Assembly (NCBI GenBank): GCA_036426205.1
Contig: CM071579.1
Span: forward strand, 18,917,480-18,981,479
DNA: 64,000 nt
Direction of reading: 5' to 3'
Source: Ascaphus truei
Taxonomy: Eukaryota > Chordata > Amphibia > Anura > Ascaphidae
This document shows positions 22,717 through 33,810 of the stretch, one piece after another (the stretch's first letter is position 1; every line of letters begins with the position of its first letter). Under the pieces are notes generated by a model. The model worked only from the letters and a program-made list of their open reading frames with translations. It was not told where the DNA came from and did not search any database. The translations under genes and the position numbers were made by a program.

Positions 22717-23394
22717 ATGCAATGAGTTGAACATCTAGTTACGTTTGCAGCGTGTCACTTTCCTACTTTGATAAACCAAGTGAATCTACATAAGAGCACC
22801 ATCTGCGTTTATTCTTCACAGTGTCTTTTTTGAATAACAGAAGATTGACATAACTAATGGTTTAAATTGCCTTCCAGGATACAACAAACAAGTGTATTTG
22901 GTCTACCTGTGAATCCCTTTTGAAAATAAGTTTTCTAATTTAGCAACAAATGGTGTCAAGGTTTCAGCTTATTCAGTCCGCAGTGTACAGTACATTTAAC
23001 GAAGTAGCCCCTGTAAAGCTTTTCAATATACCCCATACACCCTGCTGCTTCTGCTATTGTTTTTCTCACACAATCAAACCATTTTAAAAGGTTTGGCCAT
23101 GAGCAAGCCGGGGGAATGATATTCAAGTAGCTGAAAAGTCAGCTCTCTCGCTTAGATTTTACTTTTGCATCCCTGAGAGGAAGCATTGTATTATTTTCAA
23201 TGGTGAATTGAAGGAGCAAGGATGGAGGTGAGATAAAAAGAACAAAGGACATCTTTGTATATTTGCCAAATTAGTATGTATAGAATTTTGTGGACCTCAG
23301 ACAGAATAGCTTTCCTATAGGTGTGTATAGTTAAGCCTTATAGGTTTAAATATAATGCATCATATAATGGTAATTAGACTCCTCTATTCCTTTA
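22717..23394. other. No gene recognised
   Basis: AT-rich unique sequence with no open frame, repeat or promoter signal that I can support. Confidence 0.5.
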
Positions 23395-23681
23395 AAGCAG
23401 CCGACCAAGCTGCCGTTTTTATTCCCCCTTTAATATGAGCATCAATACAATCCACAAAATGATAAGTAATTAGCCAAGTTGCCGATCGATCCGTTCTCCT
23501 GTGATCAAAGATTTGGCTTGGGGGGTTCACTAAATGGCTGTCAGTGCAGCAGAAGAGGACCAAAGATGTAAATTTCTGTGGGGAAGATCACATGACCAGG
23601 CAGTCACTAGATACAATTGAGAGAGGGCAGGGCTCAAAAAGGGGTGTGCCAGAGCCCGTTTCAGAAGAGGAAGGGAATGTG
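23395..23681. repeat. MITE family B, inverted, truncated
   Basis: Reverse complement of the family B right part, from TTTAAAGCAGCCGACCAAGCTGCC (TTTAAAGCAGCC / GACCAAGCTGCC) through GGGTGTGCCAGAGCC. It stops at 23681 where an LTR-like TGTCACGGGAGAC begins. Confidence 0.7.
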
Positions 23682-24476
23682 TGTCACGGGAGACAAGGCT
23701 AAATACATCTTTATACCGGGATCATATCATTGAGCAAAGCCAATAAGTAAAATAAATTGTAATTTATTCCATAGAACAGGCAAACACATATTGAATTACA
23801 ATAGACAGAAAAAGATACACTTACTGGGGGCTGGGGTTGACAAACTGACTTTCCTAGTTGAAATAAAGTTTTTAAAACAGTCCAGTGCTGAAGTGGGAAC
23901 TTAGAAAACATTCCGATTTAAAAAGTCCTGCAGCCTTCCTCCTTGCAATCGCAGCAAGGCGTCCCTGGGCCCGGTCCGACCCGTTCTTGCCCTTATGGCA
24001 AATTGGACTTCTGGAATCACTTGGGAACACATGGAACACCCAAGAAAGAACAACAGCAGAGAGAGTTCTGGGAGGGTGACAAGCTGTCTTATACACTTCG
24101 GGACAGGCTGTCCCACAGCGTGCCTTCCAACCAGTGGCGTGGGAATTTCATCCTTGGCCACTCACACACTTTGCCAGGTTTGTAAAACCTGGCCCCTCTG
24201 GCTTCAGAACAGTGAGAGAGCATCTGCACAAAACACTATCTTGCCCACTCACTATTCAAATTCAACAACTGGCTCAATGCCACTGTCTAGGCTAGGTTAC
24301 AGGGACCCTTTGAACTGAGGATATTGGTGCTCCAGTTAGCCCTCCTTGCTAACAAAGGGTTCACACCTCCTGGCATCTCTTAGGCTTTCAAGTCCTGGCT
24401 TCCTCGCAGATGCATAGGTACCGAGCCTGGTAGCCATGACTTAGAAATCCCACAGTTCATTTACAGGTTATCAATA
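23682..24476. other. Possible LTR-derived sequence
   Basis: Begins TGTCACGGGAGACAAGG, resembling LTR ends of the TGTNAC class seen at 5176, 40315 and 55376, and interrupts a MITE. It contains GC-rich stretches and no ORF with known similarity. No matching right end was found, so the assignment is weak. Confidence 0.25.
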
Positions 24477-24478
24477 TA

Positions 24479-25125
24479 CAGTTGTGTGAAAAAGAAAGTA
24501 CACGCTCTTTTGAATTCTATGGTTTTACATATCAGGACATAATAACAATCACCTGGTCCTTAGCAGGTCTTAAAATTAGGTAAATACAACTTCAGATGAA
24601 CAACAACACATGACATGTTACACCGTGTCATGATTTATTTAACCAAAATAAAGCCAAAATGGAGAAGCTACGTGTGAAAAACTAAGTACAGTACACCTTA
24701 CTGCTTCCATAGGAATTAAGATGCTAAGTAGCAGACAGGTGCTGCGAATCAAATGCCCTTGATTAATTGTTCATCAGCAAGTATGGCCACCTCTATAAAA
24801 GCCAAAGTTTTAGCAGTTTGCTGTTCTGGAGCATTCAGGTGTGTGTTAACACAATGCCAAGGAGGAAAGACATCAGCAATGATCTTAGAGAAGCAATTGT
24901 TGCTGCCCATCAATCTGGGAAGGGTTATAATGCCATTTCCAAATAATTGAAAGTCCATCATTCTACAGTGGGAAAGATTATTCAAAAGTGGAAAACATTC
25001 AAGACACTTGCCAATCTTCCCAGGAGTGGACGTCCCAGCAAATTCACCCCAAGGTCAGACCGTGCAATGCTCAGAGAAATTGCAAAAAAACCAAGAGTTA
25101 CATCTCAGACTCTACAGGCTCATGA
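24479..25125 (+). mobile_element. Tc1-like transposon, 5' part only
   Basis: A TA dinucleotide at 24477-24478 precedes the 5' end CAGTTGTGTGAAAAAGAAAG, followed by a leader and the start of a Tc1 transposase. Homology ends abruptly near 25125, after the DNA-binding region, so the catalytic domain and 3' end are missing. Confidence 0.85.
24854..25125 (+). pseudogene. Tc1 transposase N-terminus, truncated, with stop
   Basis: The reading frame starts MPRRKDISNDLRE and carries the paired-type helix-turn-helix domain of Tc1/Sleeping-Beauty-like transposases, including VGKIIQKWK and the GRPSKF linker at the junction of the two subdomains. A TAA stop interrupts it after about 31 codons. The frame is lost after TSQTLQA, where the element is truncated, so no DDE catalytic residue remains. 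Confidence 0.85.
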
Positions 25126-25358
25126 TGATACCGTGGTAAACTTTATCCAGCACTGGGCTCTGGGGAGAGCTCCTTATTCACCTCACAGGCACTTCGTATT
25201 TCAGACTCACAGATGTGGCAGAGGTTATTGAACCTGTTATCATGCAATTTCGCATTACCGCAGTCACGAGTTTTACTGGGTGATTTGCAATACAATTCAT
25301 TGGAGCTGCGTGTTGCCAAATCGAGCGATTTGCATAACACAACGCGGCAATTAGTACC
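25126..25358. other. No feature recognised
   Basis: Short unique stretch between the truncated Tc1 and a MITE. No similarity recognised. Confidence 0.5.
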
Positions 25359-26012
25359 TTAAAGCTGCAGACCAAGCAATAACCTATTTTTTTTAAATTA
25401 AATCAGTTCTGTACTATGAGAAAATACTTGTAGCATTTTTTTTTAAACAATTCTGAATGACATTTTTTATATATTATAATGTAACAATGGGCTGAAGGAG
25501 TGGCTCAGTGAGTAAAGACACTGCCTGATACTGAGTTTGAAGCAGGGGAGCCTGGTTCAATTCCCGGTGTCGGCTCCTTGTGACCTTGGGGAAGTCACTT
25601 TATCTCCCTGTGCCTCAGGAACCAAAAAAATAGATTGTAAGCTCCATGGGGCAGGGATATACAAGTGCTATACAAGAACAAACTATTATTATTATTAACA
25701 AGCATTTGTTGTTTGTATAGCAACTATTTACAAAGTCACAGATACTGAATCAACACTCCTCTGCAGCCATTTAGTGAACCCCCCGAGCTGAATCTTCGCC
25801 GATCGATCACAGGAGAACGGACCGATCGTCAACTTAGCTAATTACTGATGATTGTGTGGATTGATGCACATATTTAAGGGGGGAAAATAAAATGTAAAAA
25901 ACCCCCCAAAAAACTTAGCTAATTACTGATGATTGTGTGGATTGATGCACATATTTAAGGGGGGAAAATAAAATGTAAAACCCCCCCAAAAAAACAGCTT
26001 AGACTGCAGCTT
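25359..26012. repeat. MITE family B with nested SINE and internal duplication
   Basis: TTAAAGCTGCAGACCAAGC marks the left end; the right part reads CAGCTTAGACTGCAGCTTGGAC. A SINE is nested at 25498-25695, and a ~79-bp segment (CTTAGCTAATTACTGATGAT...) is present twice in tandem at about 25834-25912 and 25913-25990. Confidence 0.8.
25498..25695 (+). mobile_element. tRNA-derived SINE with L2/MIR-like 3' part
   Basis: Pol III box A TGGCTCAGTGAG (25501-25512) and box B GGTTCAATTCC (25554-25564) have tRNA-like spacing. Downstream, TGACCTTGGGGAAGTCACTT and GCCTCAGG followed by AGATTGTAAGCTCCATGGGG (split: AGATTGTAAGCTCC / ATGGGG) resemble the 3' region that MIR/L2-tailed SINEs share with L2 LINEs. 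The tail is (ATT)n. Perfect 6-bp target duplications TAACAA lie at 25492-25497 and 25696-25701, inside the host MITE. Confidence 0.88.
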
Positions 26013-26279
26013 GGACGGGACATTAATGGCTGCCAACATCTGTATCAGATTGAATAAATAATAAAAACTTTAAAACGGGTAAAAATCTATCTTTTAAAGG
26101 GAAAAAAATAACAATTTTCACGTGGCGATTGGCAGCGACTGCTGCGTTAAAGGAGGTCCGTCACGTCACCTCGCCTGCAACTTTGCAGTTACCCAAAAAA
26201 CGAAATTCATCTCCTTTTCCTTTACTTCTCGGAACAGAAGGTTCTCTGGCGTTATGGACTATAGGACAGGCAGCTAAAT

Positions 26280-26600
26280 ATTACTGAAGGGGGCGTCCAT
26301 GGCTATCGCGACCGCGCTCACGGCGCGATCAAAATGATGCGCCTCTATGAGGCTGTCGTGAGAGCGCGCGACCGGAAGGGCCCGCGTTCGCGATGCGCGT
26401 GGAAGCAAACACGTGTTTTCTCGCACGCCGGCCGGGTTACGCGAGGGCGAATCAGCTCCGTGACGTCACGGCCATGCCATCCGACATGCCCGCCCCCCGT
26501 CGCGTCTACCCAGGCCACAGATCACTGCAGGTAAAGGCGCGCGTCACGTCACGCGCACAGTAGCGTGTGCTCTCACACCATGGGTGCGGCCTAAGAAGGA
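26280..26600. other. CpG-dense GC-rich segment
   Basis: About 310 bp with very high CpG density in AT-rich surroundings, including TGACGTCACG (26461-26470) and GTCACGTCACG. The ends (CGTCCATGGC and CCATGGGTGCGGC) are weakly inverted, so a GC-rich MITE is possible; a CpG-island promoter is the alternative. Confidence 0.4.
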
Positions 26601-26645
26601 CCTCACTGTGGAACCAGACCATATAAGTAGCAATTTAAATTAAGC

Positions 26646-26895
26646 CAGGGGGTCTCAACTCCAGTTCTCAAGCCCCCCACAACAGGTCAGGTTTTCAGAA
26701 TATCCCTGCTTCAGCACAAGTGGCTCAATCAGTCCCAGCTTCAGCACAGGTGGCTCAATCAGTCCCAGCTTCAGCACAGGTGGCTCAATCACTCCCAACT
26801 TCAGCACAGCTGGCTCAATCGCCTGTGCTGAAGCAGGGATATCCTTAAAACCTGACCTGTTGAGGGGTCTTGAGGGCCGGAGTTAAGGACCCCTG
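26646..26895. repeat. Family A hAT MITE with four tandem arm units
   Basis: Ends CAGGGGGTCTCAACTCC and GGAGTTAAGGACCCCTG; perfect 8-bp target duplication AATTAAGC at 26638-26645 and 26896-26903. The left arm carries four copies of the 30-bp unit (CTTCAGCACAGGTGGCTCAA-TCAGTCCCAG), while the right arm has about one. Confidence 0.95.
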
Positions 26896-27287
26896 AATTA
26901 AGCCATGCAAATGTCACAACGTATTTCGTTTATTATCGAAATAAATGAAGCACGGAGTCTTGGAAAACGATCGCACAATAGTATATTTACATACTGTACA
27001 GCAAGTTCAGCCGCACAGCATAAAGATATTCATGTCCTACTTTCCTCACGCTCTGAGAATAAGGTTTGCGTTTTTACTTACTGCATTTGTTACTTGTTGG
27101 CGAGCACGTTTGAGTACGTTAGTGTGCGACTGAGCATTTGTACTTGAAGAACACCCTCCAAAACATATAGGAACAGCGTTTCTTTTGTCCTCATATAACA
27201 GTGTATCAGCTCAGCCTATCACTCCTGCCATTTATAATGACCACAATAAAACGTACTGAAGTCAAATGTCCATGCTTTTTATTCATT

Positions 27288-27420
27288 ATATGTGTGTGTT
27301 TGTGTATGTGTGTGTGTATGTATGTATATATGTGTGTGTGTGTATGTGTGTGTATGTATGTATGTATGTGTGTGTGTGTGTGTGTGTATGTATGTGTGTG
27401 TGTATGTGTGTATATATATG
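27288..27420. repeat. (TG)n/(TATG)n microsatellite
   Basis: Mixed GTGT and GTAT repeats of about 130 bp. Confidence 0.95.
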
Positions 27421-27968
27421 ATCAATACAATCTTGGTTGGTTATTCCTGTTTTTGCTGTGGCTGTTACCTGATTTCTTCAAGCGGATAAGACCTAAGTAC
27501 AGCGGCTACAATTCCAGAACGCAAGGGGTTAAAAACATCGCAACAAGGAAACTAGCCCTGCTTCAGGATTTCGTTAGCCCTGGGGATTCCAGCAAATCCC
27601 AGAGAACCAGAAAAGACTTTGCCCATTCACAGAAGGATTGGACTGGGGCTATTTATTTGGCAATTTGCAAATGGACTACATTTTAAAGGACAATCTTCTG
27701 TTTTTTTTGGCACCTTTCTGGACATTATCCTCTGTTTCTCTACCCGTGAGTCTAATTATTAAGTTTATTCTGCAGTTGTCGTGTGTTTGCCTATCAAGGG
27801 AATAAATCTCAGTTTATTTTGCTCAACCTGTTCTGCTCAATCAGGGCCCACGAAATATAAATGTGTTATTAAGCGCGTCTCCCGTGACAAGCGTTTAAAA
27901 CTTGTATATATATATAAAATTGTATATATATATACCAAGATTATGCCAACACTGCAGAAGGAGAGCCG

Positions 27969-29266
27969 TTGCACATGAGCAGGGAGAAGCAAAAATCCAA
28001 CTGGCTCTCACAAACTGGGCGCAACCCCACATTGGACCGATACATTGAAAGCTTCAGACACAGCGCCAAAACCACCATCCTGGACAAAGTAAGGAAACAA
28101 ACATATAATCTGACACTGATGGAGAGGAGAGCCATAGAATCGCTAAAGGCCAATCACAACATAACAATCAAACCTGCGGACAAGGGAGGAGCAGTGGTCA
28201 TAATGAACACCACAGACTACCTGCGGGAAGCACACAGGCAACTCTCTGATTCAAAGTACTACACCCAACTGCAGGAGGATCCAACTAAAAAATACATGCG
28301 AGAACTCAACAGGATCATTAAAACACTCCCGATCCACACAAGAGAACAAATTCTGGACCTGATACCAGCTAACCCAAAACCTGGCACACACTACTAGCAA
28401 CTATGGATGTAGAGTCACTTTATACAAACATCCCCCACGAGGATGGGATTTCAGCCTGCAGATACTTTCTGGGATCGCAGGAGCCACTCACAGAGACAGT
28501 GACTAAATGCATTGAATTTATTCTGACCCATAACTACTTCACATTTGGAAATGACACGTACCTCCAGACAACCGGGACCGCTATGGGTACTCGGATGGCG
28601 CCACAGTATGCCAATCTGTTCTGCGCAAAACTGTAAAGTGACTTTCTGTCCACCTGTCACTTGAAACCCCTTACATACCTTCGCTACATCGATGACATCC
28701 TCCTGATTTGGACCTCTGGCGAACAGGACCTCCTACAGTTCTATGACAACTTCAATACTTTCCACCCGACCATCAACCTCAAACTCACCCATTCCCCGGA
28801 TGAAGTACATTTTCTAGACACCACCATTACTATAAAGAACAACCAACTACAGACTTCTGTATACCGCAAACCTACAGACAGAGCCAGCTATTTGAGGGAC
28901 AACAGCTTCCACCCGACACACACCAAACATGCAACCATCTACAGTCAAGCCATACGATACAACCGGATATGCTCCGACACAGCAGACAGAGACCAGCGGA
29001 TTAAAGCCTTGAGATCAGACTTTATAAACCGTGGATATAACCACAGAATTGTAGACAAGCAAATTCACAAAGCCACCAGAATACCAAGAAGTGATCTCCT
29101 TGAATACAAACAGAAGGAGACAAGCGACAGGGTATCTTTGGTGGTCACATATAACCCACACCTAGGAGCCCTACGCAAGATCGCCAGGAAACTACAACCC
29201 ATCCTCCAGGAAGATACAAGACTGCAACAGGTCTTCCCTGAAGCACCCTTATTATCATACAGATAA
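27969..29266 (+). pseudogene. Penelope-like reverse transcriptase, deleted and interrupted
   Basis: Three segments are recognisable: an N-terminal part (27969-28397, with IKPADKGGAVVIMN), motif A MDVESLYTNIPH and motif B TGTAMGTRMAP (28403-28636), and the catalytic YIDD box in LRYIDDILLIW (28661-28710) followed by VYRKPT. Between GTHY at the end of the first segment and the LLATMDVE lead-in to motif A, the finger motifs normally present in this family are missing, about 80 codons, and the frame changes at that point. An in-frame TAA at about 28634-28636 separates motifs B and C. The gene cannot make a working RT. Confidence 0.88.
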
Positions 29267-29761
29267 CCCCGTAATCTCAAGAATATTATGGTGAGGAGTA
29301 AAGTATGCAGCAGTACAACTGAATGCGGGACAAAACCATGCCAGGACCCAAGATGCAAAACCTGCGCAATGCTCTACACAGTGGACACAATACAAATACT
29401 ACACAAGAATCGGGAATACAAAATCAGAGGAGGGTTCACCTGTTCCTCCAGCAATGTCGTGTACCTCATCATGTGCATGAAATGCCCAGGGGGCTGCTAC
29501 TACATAGGTGAGACAGGACAGGGGCTAAACAAGAGAATGAACCTGCATCGCCACAGCATCACACGCGGAACAAGAGACAGTCCTGTTGGCGAACATTTCT
29601 CTGACTCTGGCCATAAGATGAACGATCTGAGGGTTGCCATACTCAAAGGTAATCTTAAAACCCCGAAAGAGAGACGGTTGCATGAATACAAATTTATGCA
29701 ACTTTTCGGGACACTTAGCAGTGGCCTAAACAGAGATCGAAATTTTATGAGTCATTACTGA
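29267..29761 (+). pseudogene. GIY-YIG endonuclease domain of Penelope-like element
   Basis: In the same frame as the RT but after a TAA at 29264-29266. From the Met at 29288, a Cys cluster (Cys13, Cys18, Cys23, Cys26) precedes the nuclease: VVYLIMC supplies the first Tyr (about 59), YYIGETG the second (about 71-72), followed by Arg83 and a Glu near 133 in LHEYKF. This domain nicks target DNA for target-primed reverse transcription. The domain itself is uninterrupted and keeps the expected residues, but it is cut off from RT by the stop. Confidence 0.9.
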
Positions 29762-30310
29762 CACTAGCGAACTCTCTTCCCATGAGCGCTAAAGGCCATG
29801 TATGTACATACTGTGCTATATGTATGCACACACAGCTGTCTCTCACACATACTAATACTCCTTATTTTTCCATCCCTATACACCAATAGGGACCACATAG
29901 TATCCACACACACTTTTAGTTGTGCTACAAACTCTCACATTTCCACACCCACCCACACCATTTATATCCTCTCTCACTCCACACACACCTTGTGTAGAGC
30001 ACAGTTTATACTGTGGGCTCTCCATTCATTTTTATTCACACTGATACACATACACACTCTTTCTTCACTTGCTTTCAGTTACCCTTTGACACCTCCAGCC
30101 ATAAATCTCATCCACACCGGGGGAAGGACCAGCACAGATAACATTCCAAGAGACACTGTTTTTAAGTAATCCTTGCTTCATTCATTGTAACATCGCCGGA
30201 AGAAGAGATCAGTGTATCTCGAAAGCTCGCACAAATAAAAGCATTTCGTTAGCCACAGAACGGTATCATCTATTTATTTTTTGATTATTGAAGCTCGGCT
30301 AACACGGTAC
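29762..30310 (+). other. 3' UTR of Penelope-like element
   Basis: C- and A-rich sequence, then GAGATCAGTGTATCTCGAAA (30205-30224) forming a GAGAT/ATCTC hairpin, AATAAAAGCATTTCGTTAGCC and the 3' end. Nearly the whole UTR recurs at 51841-52325. Confidence 0.85.
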
Positions 30311-30317
30311 TGATACC

Positions 30318-30319
30318 TC

Positions 30320-30371
<52 letters not shown>
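30318..30371. repeat. (AT)n microsatellite
   Basis: Pure AT dinucleotide of about 50 bp directly after the Penelope-like 3' end. Confidence 0.97.
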
Positions 30372-30374
<3 letters not shown>

Positions 30375-31485
30375 TGTTTAAACCCCTATGCTGCAGGCGG
30401 CAGGGGTAGCAGGGTTTGCACAGGACCGGCCTGCTCAATCCATCACTTAGCTCAAGTTCAACTCAAGTCAAATGCATTAAGTGGCATTGCAGCTTTAATA
30501 AAAAGCACAATTATATTTCTTGGCACAGTTCCATTACATGAGGATATATTCAGATTTCACTTGGGATCCGCAGTTGAAGCATCAATCATTTTGCATCCTA
30601 TTGTGCCACTAACTCAAACAAAATTGTTTCCCTCTGCTTTTCTCAAAGGGATGTACCCAGCCTACAAACAGGAGAAAAACTGCCTTGTAATTGCAGTGCA
30701 AAAGGTGCCCACAGTCCTTTTCAGATGACAATCACGGTCGCTTCTCTCGGTTAATGAAGACTTGAGAGACTAAGAGGAATAATTACACTAGGTGCTCAGA
30801 CTGGCTATGATATAATTACTCTCTTAAACGATCTAAGGATGAGAGAGCTGCCAAAACAGAACCTTTCATACTGTCCAAACTGCAAAAGAAAAAAAAAGAA
30901 AGGTATTATATTCTCCTTCTATTTGTACTTATTTGAAAATACAGGTGCGTTTTTATTATGCTGCGGTGTACGGGCTCCACGAGTCTCGACAAAAGAATGA
31001 CGAGGCTTTGTAGGAGCGCGTACACAGGCAGAATCATTTTGATTCACTGTTGTTTATTTCAGAGATAAGTATTAGACAGAAAAGCTTTACATCTGCTCTC
31101 TCACCTTTCACTAGGAATTAGAAGACACTTTACCAGTGTTCAATAAAACAGGATGTTCATCAAGCCGTGTTCCAGTCAAGGCAATGAGGCTGTTCTCCTG
31201 GGACGTTTCGCATGCGTATGATAACACACGTACGCAGGAGCTTGAAAGCTGCCCGAGCGGCATGTTCCGACCTTAGATCCCCACTTCATTTAGTCAATTC
31301 GGCCGCAACATTACCTCCCTTCCTCCCTCACACTGTCGTTTCTAGCACAGGTGTGGAATAAAGGGGGGAAGATACGCTAATACCTGTTGTGCGTTAACAC
31401 ACCCCGATCCGGTGTTAACTGCCATTCCAGTCAAAGACCGTTTACAACAGATAGATTGCGTTGCCCGGCACGTGAAATTCCCCCC
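30372..31485. other. No gene recognised; ordinary unique sequence
   Basis: About 1.1 kb without recognised repeats or coding similarity. Its normal complexity makes it a candidate for single-copy or conserved non-coding DNA, but that cannot be judged without comparison. Confidence 0.4.
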
Positions 31486-31493
31486 CGGACTAG

Positions 31494-32124
31494 GGAAGGC
31501 AAACTTCAGTTCTCAACGGCCACCAACAACAGGTCAGGTTTTCAGGATATCCCAGCTTCAACACAGTTGGTCCAATCAGTTCCGGCTTCTACACAGGTGG
31601 CTCAATCAGAGGCTCAGTCTTCAAATGAGCCTCTGATTGAGTCACCTGTGCTAAAGCTGGGATAACTTAAGATATACATGTATTAGACTAGGTCTATGTC
31701 TACGTCTTTGATGTCTGGTTCTATATGAATGGCTAATTATTCATCATTGTGGTACAACTAATAGATGACAATTGGCTTTCTACCTTCCCTTCTCCCTGTC
31801 TTTCTATAATCAAAGGGATAGTGACAGAGTTTGTCAGAAATAGACACACAAGCATCTCCACCCTTGCATTAGTTCCCTGTTATTTTATCCAGAATATATT
31901 GTCTTTTATGCATAGATGTTTAATAAAGGATTTTAGTTATATCAATGAGTGGCTATATAGGGACCATTCCCTAGGATTGAATATTTCCTAGCCCTTTAAT
32001 GTGAATAGCGAGGGCACATAGGTTTCTTTCTGGTTGCCCTGTTAACCCCCTCCTTTCCCTAAAGCTGGGATATCCTGAAACCCTGACCTGTTGGTGGCCC
32101 TTGAGGACTAGAGTTGGCCGCCCC
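31494..32124. repeat. Family A hAT MITE split by an insertion
   Basis: Left part 31494-31664 (two arm units) and right part 32059-32124 together form a family A element. Flanks CGGACTAG (31486-31493) and CAGACTAG (32125-32132) match at 7 of 8 bases. A 394-bp sequence separates the two parts. Confidence 0.85.
31665..32072. mobile_element. Insertion with 14-bp target duplication, type unknown
   Basis: CTAAAGCTGGGATA occurs at 31651-31664 and again at 32059-32072, exactly flanking 394 bp that has no place in the host MITE. A 14-bp duplication fits LINE-type target-primed insertion, but no poly-A or simple tail is obvious and the inserted sequence is not recognised. Confidence 0.65.
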
Positions 32125-32654
32125 CAGACTAGACGTAAATCTCCCTCCTAGTGTGATCCATTTATTGTTTGTCTTCATGAATTACCACGGACTTCAGATA
32201 AATCCCAAGTGGTGGATCCCACCAGGACAAAGAGCAGCCCCCCGGAGAGGTGAGTTGGCAGGAGCAAAGATAAATCTTTTGATACAGTGGCTCGTCATCA
32301 TATTATTGCATTTATGCAGCAGGACAATCCTTGGGTGTATTTGTGCAATATAATCGTGCGGTCACTATGAGTGTCTGGGGCCCCAATTATCCTGTCTACG
32401 GAGAGACATCTGTAATCCAGGGTGAGCAGTCAGGTTTTGCTAACTAGATGTATTCACACAGGACAGCTGGCTGCTTGTGTATATGTGACAATTCCATCTT
32501 ATAGCAACTGTCATGGAACGCGTATTGCGGCTCGCTGCGCTCCGTGCCCTTCCAGTTCGTCACACCTCATCAAACAGTCAATAATTCATTAATTTCCAAG
32601 ACAATGCTATCTCCTTTTTCTTTTCCAGGCGCTCAGAGATGGTCATTTATATTT

Positions 32655-33020
32655 GTTAGGCTGAGGCCCCAGTACCTCCGCTGCACGCGCGCCCGCGAGA
32701 CTGGCGGCGCGTGCAGCCGATTCCCCGGTCTGCAGGGAGCTGCAGACCAAAAGATCGGGGGGGGGGGCGTGGTGAGGGAGTGATGGGGGCGCGGCCATGA
32801 CATCACCCGGCAGGTTCGCCCTCATTGGCTGAACCGCCGGGGGCGTGGCTTAGCGCTCCGTAGCCAGTCCTGCTCTCAATTCTATTGAGAGCAGTAGCAA
32901 CTCGCGCCACAGCGCTGCGGCCCCCCCCCTTCACAGCGGGCCCGGCACCATTCAGGGGAGGGCTCTCGTCCCTTCAGCGTCCGCCACAGCGGGCGCTGCA
33001 GTAGCCAGCGGGGTCCAGCC
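32655..33020. other. CpG-dense GC-rich segment
   Basis: GC-rich stretch with GGGGGCGTGG (Sp1/KLF-like) and CATTGGCTGA (CCAAT box, inverted) motifs. Its centre is a perfect palindrome GCTCTCAATTCTATTGAGAGC-like hairpin (32872-32892; arms GCTCTCAAT / ATTGAGAGC). The outer ends (GGCTGAGGCCCC and the complement of GGGGTCCAGCC) are weakly inverted, suggesting a GC-rich MITE; a promoter island is the alternative. Confidence 0.4.
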
Positions 33021-33810
33021 CTTATTCTTTTAAAGTCATATAGCCTAGCATCCCCCCCCCCCCCCTCCCTGCAAGGGAAGTCTTCTACTAAAAGTGGTAA
33101 CAACGAAAAGTACGCAGTCCCAATAGCAATGCACCAATTAAAATGCTATTTTCGGTAGGTGGATCGAGGTCCTAGTTTACACACGAGAAGGCTTTCATGT
33201 CCTTAACATGAATACGGAATGTGCTAATTCTGTTTTTTTTTTTTAATTTAAGGAGCACTTTTAATGAGATGTGCAGTCTTTGGCAGTATTTGTTCTCAAG
33301 ATGCATGCACGTTCTCCCCTATTTAGTAATTTAAAACCCCCCCTGATGGAGAGAGGCCCACACCGCGGTGCAGATCAGCACAAAAGGGGTTAATCAATTT
33401 GATGTTTAGACAGATGCGATTGTCACACATGATTTATCTCCGTTCAGTGGAAGCAGCCAATGTCATCAATGAAGCTGTCAGATAATGGCTGTGTGGACTG
33501 TTTTCTATTGGAAAGGGGTTATCTTGGCACTAAGCAGTGACTGCCTGTTTCTGTCCTGCCCACTGGTGGGTATTCACCCATTACCTTTCCCACGTTGTTC
33601 TTTTAGGCCCGGCTGCAAATATGTTGACCCACACCTACTAAGTGGTGCGATTTCAGCGGAAGACAATTTACAGCCCTTTCAAGCAAATAGGGCATAAGCC
33701 AGTCGTAAGCAACATAATATATTTGAGAGGCTGCAGACAGCCTTAAAGGGTGCGCTGGGGAATCCTGTCTCGCTCCTCTTACACTGGCAACAAGTGATTA
33801 GCAAAGGAGA
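33021..33810. other. No gene recognised
   Basis: Includes a C-run (33052-33066). No supported feature. Confidence 0.45.

Larger units (their letters stand above)
27945..30310 (+). mobile_element. Penelope-like element (Neptune-like), internally deleted
   Basis: Encodes a Penelope-type RT followed by a Cys-rich linker and a GIY-YIG endonuclease, with a ~530-bp 3' UTR ending CTATTTATTTTTTGATTATTG (shown as CTATTTATTTTTT / GATTATTG) before an (AT)n tract. The RT-GIY-YIG order defines Penelope-like elements, and the C-x4-C-x4-C-x2-C linker is like that of the Neptune group. The 5' limit is approximate. The 3' UTR is repeated at 51841-52325. Confidence 0.9.

Noticed and set aside
25498..25570. 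Functional tRNA gene
   Set aside because: Box A and B are present, but there is no cloverleaf acceptor pairing, and the sequence continues into a SINE body with target duplications.
30197..30224. Hammerhead-like half core (CGGAAGA, hairpin, GAAA) in the Penelope-like 3' UTR, repeated near 52236
   Set aside because: The conserved U of CUGANGA is G, no NUH cleavage triplet follows a plausible stem III, and stem I does not pair.
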